The translations under genes were made by a program, and so were the position numbers. A stretch of DNA of 64,000 bases from assembly GCA_963695075.1 (NCBI GenBank), contig CAVOFR010000003.1, positions 620,001-684,000 of the forward strand, written 5' to 3'. Source of the DNA: CAWCAL01 sp963695075. GTDB taxonomy: Bacteria > Actinomycetota > Acidimicrobiia > Acidimicrobiales > CAWCAL01. Positions 59,381-64,000 of the stretch are shown here, in pieces (the stretch's first letter is position 1; every line of letters starts with the position of its first letter). The notes beneath the pieces are model-generated. The model was not told where the DNA came from, made no database searches, and worked only from the letters and a program-made list of their open reading frames with translations.

Positions 59381-60555
59381 GAGACGGCCTCCTTGATGGC
59401 GCTGGTCATGAGGTGTTCGAAGTTGCCGCTGAAGAACCGGGTCCGGGCATCGCGGTCGATCCCGTGTTCGTCCAGTGAGGCCTCGAACTTGGCCAGCGGA
59501 TCGCGCCCGCCCTCGGGATGGGGATAGTCGGAGGAGAACAGGTAGAGCTCGGGACCGGTCTGGTCGATGAGCCACCCGACGTCGTCGAAGTAGAAGGGCG
59601 TGAACCGGATCTGACGCCGGACGTATTCGGAGGGCTTCATGGAGAGCTCTCCCATCAGCGGCTCGTTGCGACCGAACGTCCGGGCGGCGCTGTCGATCAG
59701 CCGGAGGAAGCTCGGTACCCACGACGCCCCGAGCTCGATCACACCGCAGCGAAGCTCGGGGTGACGCTCGAACACTCCGTCCAGGAGCATGCAGGACAGG
59801 AAGGTCTCGGCCCCGTGATGGGCCGAGGCGAAGTCCTTCGCCCGCAGATTCTCGCCGCCCCCCACCGCGTCGGTGGGGACTGGTCGGCCGTTGTCGTGGA
59901 AGGCGTCGTTGAGCTTGGTCCGTCCGCCTCCGATGTGCAGCACGAACGGCACGCCTGCTTCGGCGAGTCGGGCCCAGATCCGGTCGGCGTCGACATGGGC
60001 CGGCGACCTCCCGGCAACCGGTCGGTACGGGATCCACATCGCGGCGCATCCGAGCTCGAGCGCGTCGTCGATGGTCTGTTCGGCCCGCTCGAGGTCGTTC
60101 AGCGGCAGGCTCGCCACCGGGAGGAGCCGATCGTCATGGGAGCAGAACTCGGCGATGCCCCGGTTGTGGGCGGCCGCACCGCCGTAGACCAGATCGAGGT
60201 CGCTGCTGAACAGGTACTGCGCCGAGGCGAACGTCGTGAACACCAGCTGCTGTCGGAATCCGAGGACGTCGAGAGCGGTGGAACGATCCTGACCCGACAT
60301 GGCACCGAGCGCCGACCAACCCTTCGGCGCAGCTGCGACCTCGGAGCCGACCAGCGCACTCGGGTCGGCCGGAGGAGCCTCGCTCGCTTCGTCGATGATC
60401 TCCCGCATCTGCTCGCCGCCTCCGTACTCGAGGTTGAGGTCGGCCAGACGCTCTCTGGTGCCGGCGTCAGCGTGGTCGGACAGCCAGCTGAGTGACTCCA
60501 TCAGGTGACTGTCGGCGTCGCTGACGGGCAGGTCTCCTACGTAGGTTCCGTGCAT
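59377..60555 (-). CDS. Amidohydrolase-family (PF04909-like) metal enzyme
   Basis: A 392-residue TIM-barrel hydrolase or decarboxylase. The N-terminal metal motif is VSDADSHLMES (D-x-D-x-H form), later ligands lie in PFVLHIGGGRTKL and CGVIELGASWVPSFL, and the C-terminal Asp is in YLFSSDYPHPEGGRDPL. This is the ACMSD/amidohydrolase 2 type that hydrolyses or decarboxylates cyclic or aromatic acids. ATG 60555 is used; an in-frame start at 60591 would lie across the operator-like palindrome. It is the first gene of a four-gene operon. Confidence 0.88.
   Translation of the reverse strand: MHGTYVGDLPVSDADSHLMESLSWLSDHADAGTRERLADLNLEYGGGEQMREIIDEASEAPPADPSALVGSEVAAAPKGWSALGAMSGQDRSTALDVLGFRQQLVFTTFASAQYLFSSDLDLVYGGAAAHNRGIAEFCSHDDRLLPVASLPLNDLERAEQTIDDALELGCAAMWIPYRPVAGRSPAHVDADRIWARLAEAGVPFVLHIGGGRTKLNDAFHDNGRPVPTDAVGGGENLRAKDFASAHHGAETFLSCMLLDGVFERHPELRCGVIELGASWVPSFLRLIDSAARTFGRNEPLMGELSMKPSEYVRRQIRFTPFYFDDVGWLIDQTGPELYLFSSDYPHPEGGRDPLAKFEASLDEHGIDRDARTRFFSGNFEHLMTSAIKEAVS
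59388..59394 (-). promoter_or_regulatory. Consensus ribosome binding site deciding a TTG start
   Basis: On the minus strand AAGGAGG (59394 to 59388) lies seven bases before TTG 59380. It is inside the last codons of the amidohydrolase gene and defines the start of the diiron protein. Confidence 0.8.
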
Positions 60556-60564
60556 GCCCGGAGA

Positions 60565-60590
60565 TGATACACGAGACAGCTCGTGTATCA
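60565..60590. promoter_or_regulatory. Perfect 26-bp operator-like palindrome
   Basis: TGATACACGAG (60565-60575) and CTCGTGTATCA (60580-60590) are perfect complements around ACAG. The site lies ten bases upstream of the amidohydrolase ATG and includes the stop codon of the ABC ATPase gene. Size and symmetry suit a TetR-type or similar dimeric repressor. Confidence 0.65.
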
Positions 60591-61391
60591 AGTCTCGTGG
60601 GCTGAAGACGCTATGACGGGCTCGTCTGTCCGGTTCTCGATACCGAAGTAGGAGGACAGCACGGCCGCGTCGGCGAGCACGTCCGGCGGGTCCCCGTCGG
60701 CGATGATCCGACCTCGGTCCATGGCCACGACCCGGTCCGAGATGGATGCGATCAGGGGTACGTCGTGCTCGATGATCAGGATCGACAGACCGTGCGATCG
60801 GGGCAGCCGCCTGACGAAGGCACCCAGCTCGGCCGCCTCCTCGGTCGGGAGGCCGGCCGAGGGTTCGTCGAGCAGCAGGACCGACGGTTCGTGGGCGAGG
60901 GCTGCTGCGAGCTGCACTCGGCGCCGGACGCCCAACGCCAGATCACCGAACGGTCTGCGGGCGTGGCCGGAGAGGCTCGCCGCCTCCAGCAGGGCGTCCA
61001 CGTCGCGCGCCACGACTTCCTCGGAGGCGACGACATGGGGCAGCCGGAGCGCCGAGAGCAGCGGATCGCGGGCCCGTACGAAACGCTCTCGGGCGACGGC
61101 CATCACCTCGGCCACGGTCATCGTCGGGTACATGACCGCCTGCTGGAACACCCGCCCCAGGCCCAGCGCCGAGCGACTCGCCACGGAGAGCCCGGTCACG
61201 TCACGCCCGTGGAGATGGACCTTCCCCGATACCGCCGGGATGAAGCCGGAGCAGGCGTCGAGGAGCGTCGTCTTCCCGGCACCGTTCGGACCGATCACAC
61301 CGAGCAGCTCGCCACGGTCGAGCCGGAGATCGACCTCGACCAGCGCATCGACACCGCCGTAGCGGACACCGACGCCCGCCATGGTCAGCAC
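60588..61391 (-). CDS. ABC transporter ATP-binding domain, LivG-like
   Basis: A 267-residue ABC ATPase of the branched-chain amino acid (HAAT) type. Walker A is GVIGPNGAGKTTLLDACSG, the signature is LALGVRRRVQLAAALAH (a weak LSxGxxR), and Walker B is VLLLDEPSAGLP. GTG 61391 is the first start in this frame, but the frame is open back to about 61486 and its sequence joins smoothly to the preceding ATPase domain if one base is removed from CCC at 61487-61489. It is therefore probably the last domain of a larger fused transporter rather than a separate gene. Confidence 0.78.
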   Translation of the reverse strand: MLTMAGVGVRYGGVDALVEVDLRLDRGELLGVIGPNGAGKTTLLDACSGFIPAVSGKVHLHGRDVTGLSVASRSALGLGRVFQQAVMYPTMTVAEVMAVARERFVRARDPLLSALRLPHVVASEEVVARDVDALLEAASLSGHARRPFGDLALGVRRRVQLAAALAHEPSVLLLDEPSAGLPTEEAAELGAFVRRLPRSHGLSILIIEHDVPLIASISDRVVAMDRGRIIADGDPPDVLADAAVLSSYFGIENRTDEPVIASSAHET

Positions 61392-61489
61392 GGGCTCGGG
61401 AGGTCTGCTGCCGTTGCCGGCGACCGGCGGATCGAGGACCGGCGCGTGGACCGCGACCAGCGTTGCCTTCCGATCGATCGCGTGCTCCC

Positions 61490-62182
61490 GCCGCGTGCGA
61501 GGTCACCACGCCGCGATCCATCTCCACGGTGCGATCCGCGATGTCGGCGACGACCTCGACCGACTGCTCGACGACCAGGACCGCGACCCCGTCGTCGGCC
61601 AGGCGCCGGATCACGCCCTTGAGGGTCGCGACCCGCGAGGGGGCGAGGCCGAGGGACAGCTCGTCGACGAGCAGCACCGATGGTCGGGTCAGCAGGGCCA
61701 GCGCGATCGTGAGCATCTGACGTTCACCCCCGGAGAGGGTGTTGGCCCTACTCTCCCGTCGCCGCGCCAGCTCCGGGAACAGGTCGAGCACGACTTCGGT
61801 GTCGTCGGCCCGGTTCAGCCAGTTGCCGAGTCTCAGGTTGTCCGCGACCGTCAGCGATCCGAACACGTCCTCGCCCCCGAAGACGGTGGCGACACCCGAC
61901 TCCACCCGTTCGGTCACCGACCGGTCGGTCAGCGGGCGACCCTCGTACGAGACCGATCCGGCCCGGGCCTCGATCAGCCCGGCGATCGTCCGCAGCGTCG
62001 TCGTCTTGCCCGATCCGTTCGGTCCGACGAGCGCGGTGACCTGGCCGGGCGCGAGCGAGAGGTCGACCCCGCGCAGGACGGGCATGTGGTCGTACCCGGC
62101 CTCGAGACCGTCGGCCACGAGGATGCCGGGACCGAGGGCGTGTTCGGCCTCGCGACCAGGGAGGTCGTCGGGAGCCGCGACC
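61490..62182 (-). CDS. ABC transporter ATP-binding domain, LivF-like (frameshifted on both sides)
   Basis: This stretch, in the frame of GTG 62118, encodes about 230 residues of a second ABC ATPase: ALVGPNGSGKTTTLRTIAGL (Walker A), TLSGGERQMLTIALALLTR (signature) and VLLVDELSLGLAP (Walker B with Glu). On the left it loses the frame at CCC 61487-61489 and on the right at GGGGG 62183-62187. As written, the frame continues to 61201 as nonsense. If read literally, a product from GTG 62118 would have a complete LivF core and an unrelated tail. Confidence 0.72.
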
Positions 62183-62266
62183 GGGGGCGTCGAGCCCGTC
62201 GTCGGTGCCGAGGCCGCGACGCCGCAGCACCCGGCCGACCACCATGTCGCGCACCGCGATGGACGA

Positions 62267-63600
62267 CCCCACCGAGACCGTCGGGAAGCACCATCAGCAG
62301 CACGAGCATCCCCGCTCCGGTGGCGAACAGCTGAGCGGCGCCTCGAAGGTAGAACTCGACCGACCAGACGTATGCGGCACCCAGCAGCACACCGAGGGTC
62401 GAGCCGAGCCCACCGATGACGACCATGGTGAACAGCTGGACGCTGGCCTCGACGCTGAATGCGTTGAACGGGACGCTGCGGAGCCCGATGACCCAGACGC
62501 CACCGGCGAGGCCCGCCATGGCGCCCGAACACATCACCGCGGTCAGCAGCGCGCCGGGAGGGGAGATGGACATCGAGGCCGCCACACGAGGGTTGTCTCG
62601 GGTGGCCACGACGGCTCGACCGACCCGGGAGCGGCGGAGGTTCCGCTGGGCGAGAACGACCAGTGCCAGCGCAACGACGGTGAAGTAGTAGTACGCGAGC
62701 GGAGAACCCAGGTCCCAGCGGCCGAGGATCACGGGCCGCTCGACGGCCGACGGCGTGAGCGATGGGAAGTTCGAGGGGTTGAGCAACCACGACGCCAGCG
62801 GGACGGCGAGCGCGAACGTGGTCACCGCGAAGAACAGGGGCCGGAATCGGACCGCCGGGAGCGCCACGATGCCGGCGCCGACCGCACCGACGATCATGCC
62901 CGCGGGCAGGGCGACCAGCGCGTCGACGTTCCCCTCGGTGAGCAGGAAGGCGCAGGCCGAACCGCCGAGCCCGGCGATGGCGAACTGTCCCAGGCTCACG
63001 AGGCCGGCCCATCCCGTCATCAACGCGAGCGAGACCGCCAGGATCCCGTAGACGGCGAGGGTCGACCCGAAGGTGAGCTGCGAGTTGTCGAACGTCTGCG
63101 GCAGGACGAGGACGACCGACCCGACGAGCAGCCACAGCACGACCCGAGCGATTCGGATCTCGGGCAGCCGTCGGGCCTCGACCGGGAGTGGTGGGGGCGG
63201 CCGGACGACGAACTCGGGCGCGTCGTGGGTCCGCTCTCCCGAGGTCCTCCGTTGCACCATCAGCGAACCGAGCACGATCACGAACAGCACGACGTCGACC
63301 GTCGAGGACCGCGGGTAGTTCCAGAACACCACCTGATCGAGAACCCCGATCGCCACCGCGGCGGCGGCCGCGACGCCGATCTTCTCCATCCGGGCGATGA
63401 CCGCCGCCACCAGGGGCACGAGCAGCGCCTGGCCGCTCTGGACACCGCCGATGTTCGACCCGACCATCGGGACGCTGAGCATGGTTCCGATACCGGACAG
63501 GGCAGCGGCGACCATCCACGTGAGCAGCGAGAGTCGCCGCAGCGGGATGCCGAGCAGCCTGGCTCGGTCCGGTGCGTCGGACATCGCCCTGATCGCAGTG
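62267..63600 (-). CDS. Branched-chain amino acid-type permease, LivH C-terminal part fused to LivM (frameshifted)
   Basis: From ATG 63584 (MSDAPDRARLLGIPLRR) this frame encodes the second half of a LivH-type permease (SGIGTMLSVPMVGSNIGG and onward) and then, without a stop, a complete LivM-type permease (LALMTGWAGLVSLGQFAIAG, VGRAVVATRDNPRVAASMSI, FTMVVIGGLGSTLGVLLGA). Homology ends at LPDGLGG, where CCCC at 62267-62270 shifts the frame; literally the frame runs on as nonsense to 61974. A LivH-LivM fusion is itself uncommon. The right end meets another frameshift at CCC 63601-63603. Confidence 0.74.
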
Positions 63601-63603
63601 CCC

Positions 63604-64000
63604 GGCGAGGGTGCGATCGAGGAAGATCCAGAGGGCCAGGAGCACCATCGGCACGACCAGCAGCGCGATCAGGTGGTCGCCGCCGAGCACGATCGGGCCG
63701 ACATCGAAGGACAGGGAAAGGGAGCTGTGGAACGTGTCGGTCGGCCCGAGGTCGGAGAACAGGCTCGGAAGGGCAACCTGGGCCGCGCCCACGATGAGGG
63801 CCACACCGATGGTGGCGACGGTGAAGATCAGGCGCGACCGGGACCAGAAGCGGCGCACGACGACGAGCTCGATGACGGCACCCGTCGCGACCGCGACCGA
63901 CAAACCGGCGAGGACGGCGAGCGGGTAGGGCGCGCCCCATCCGGCGACTAGCAGCACGGCAACGGCCGACGCCAGACCACCGATGGCGACCTGCGCGAAG
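63604..64000 (-). CDS. LivH-type permease, N-terminal part (partial, frameshifted)
   Basis: The frame is open from the window edge and encodes transmembrane segments of a branched-chain amino acid-type permease (FAQVAIGGLASAVAVLLVAG, RLIFTVATIGVALIVGAAQV, LLVVPMVLLALWIFLDRTL). After DRTLAG it leaves the family pattern because of one extra base in the run CCC at 63601-63603; removing it yields RTLAGTAIRAMSDAPDRAR, a normal LivH sequence. GTG 63957 is an internal codon, and the true start lies beyond the window. Confidence 0.7.

Noticed and set aside
58250..60049. 599-codon start for the diiron protein
   Set aside because: The first 220 codons are an out-of-frame shadow of the amidohydrolase. 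A consensus ribosome site and TTGA overlap fix the start at TTG 59380.
61201..63957. A continuous 918-codon open frame on the minus strand
   Set aside because: Only its right end (LivH) and the LivF part show transporter sequence; between them the frame is arginine-rich nonsense that shadows the LivM permease. It is open by chance in GC-rich DNA.

Overview
The window is high-GC, densely packed DNA of an actinobacterium, most likely of the class Acidimicrobiia. This is inferred from a WhiB regulator, the actinobacterial DUF3090/SCO1664-type pair, a DUF3107 gene beside two ArsA-type ATPases, a class E sortase, frequent GTG starts, apparent leaderless promoters and four-base start/stop overlaps. 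I see no tRNA, rRNA, CRISPR array or transposase.

Left part (1-23.9 kb) is mostly housekeeping. It holds the end of a histidine phosphatase with DUF3090 and SCO1664-family genes, electron transfer flavoprotein (etfB-etfA), a lipid kinase, a glycerophosphodiesterase, whiB facing an Mrp-DUF3107-ArsA-ArsA operon, a SufR-like regulator with a cysteine desulfurase, and SixA. A complete System I cytochrome c maturation operon (ccmABCDEFGH, all on the minus strand, with translational overlaps and a 44-residue ccmD) follows. Then come a sortase, a lipoprotein, a Gfo/Idh/MocA oxidoreductase, two enoyl-CoA hydratase-family genes and a DUF5317 membrane protein.

Middle (24-35 kb): an MGH1-like glycoside hydrolase and a glycosyltransferase share overlapping divergent start codons. 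A DUF445 membrane protein and a TetR gene follow. Next is a minus-strand catabolic operon (TetR, carboxyltransferase, biotin carboxylase/BCCP, enoyl-CoA hydratase, dienoyl-CoA-reductase-like SDR) that fits acyl-CoA carboxylation during branched-chain, isoprenoid or odd-chain acid breakdown.

Right-centre (35.5-55.1 kb) is an exopolysaccharide locus: an initiating phosphoglycosyltransferase, a P-loop kinase/APH-fold fusion, a Wzc-like ATPase, a very unusual fused polymerase/Wzz/pseudo-kinase protein, a nucleotidyltransferase-like protein, three glycosyltransferases, a beta-helix lipoprotein, a flippase, a second APH-fold kinase, a WecG/TagA transferase and a nucleotide-sugar epimerase. The parts supply initiation, assembly, export, chain-length control and decoration of a surface glycan.

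Right end (55.3-64 kb): a second DUF445 paralogue ends an operon of amidohydrolase, diiron protein and acyl-CoA synthetase, led by a near-perfect operator-like palindrome. Beyond it lies a branched-chain amino-acid-type ABC transporter whose four domains sit in one continuous stretch interrupted by four single-base homopolymer frameshifts.

A structured intergenic repeat family (copies near 21.5, 26.5, 35.0 and 48.1 kb) and several tandem or inverted repeats are the main non-coding features.
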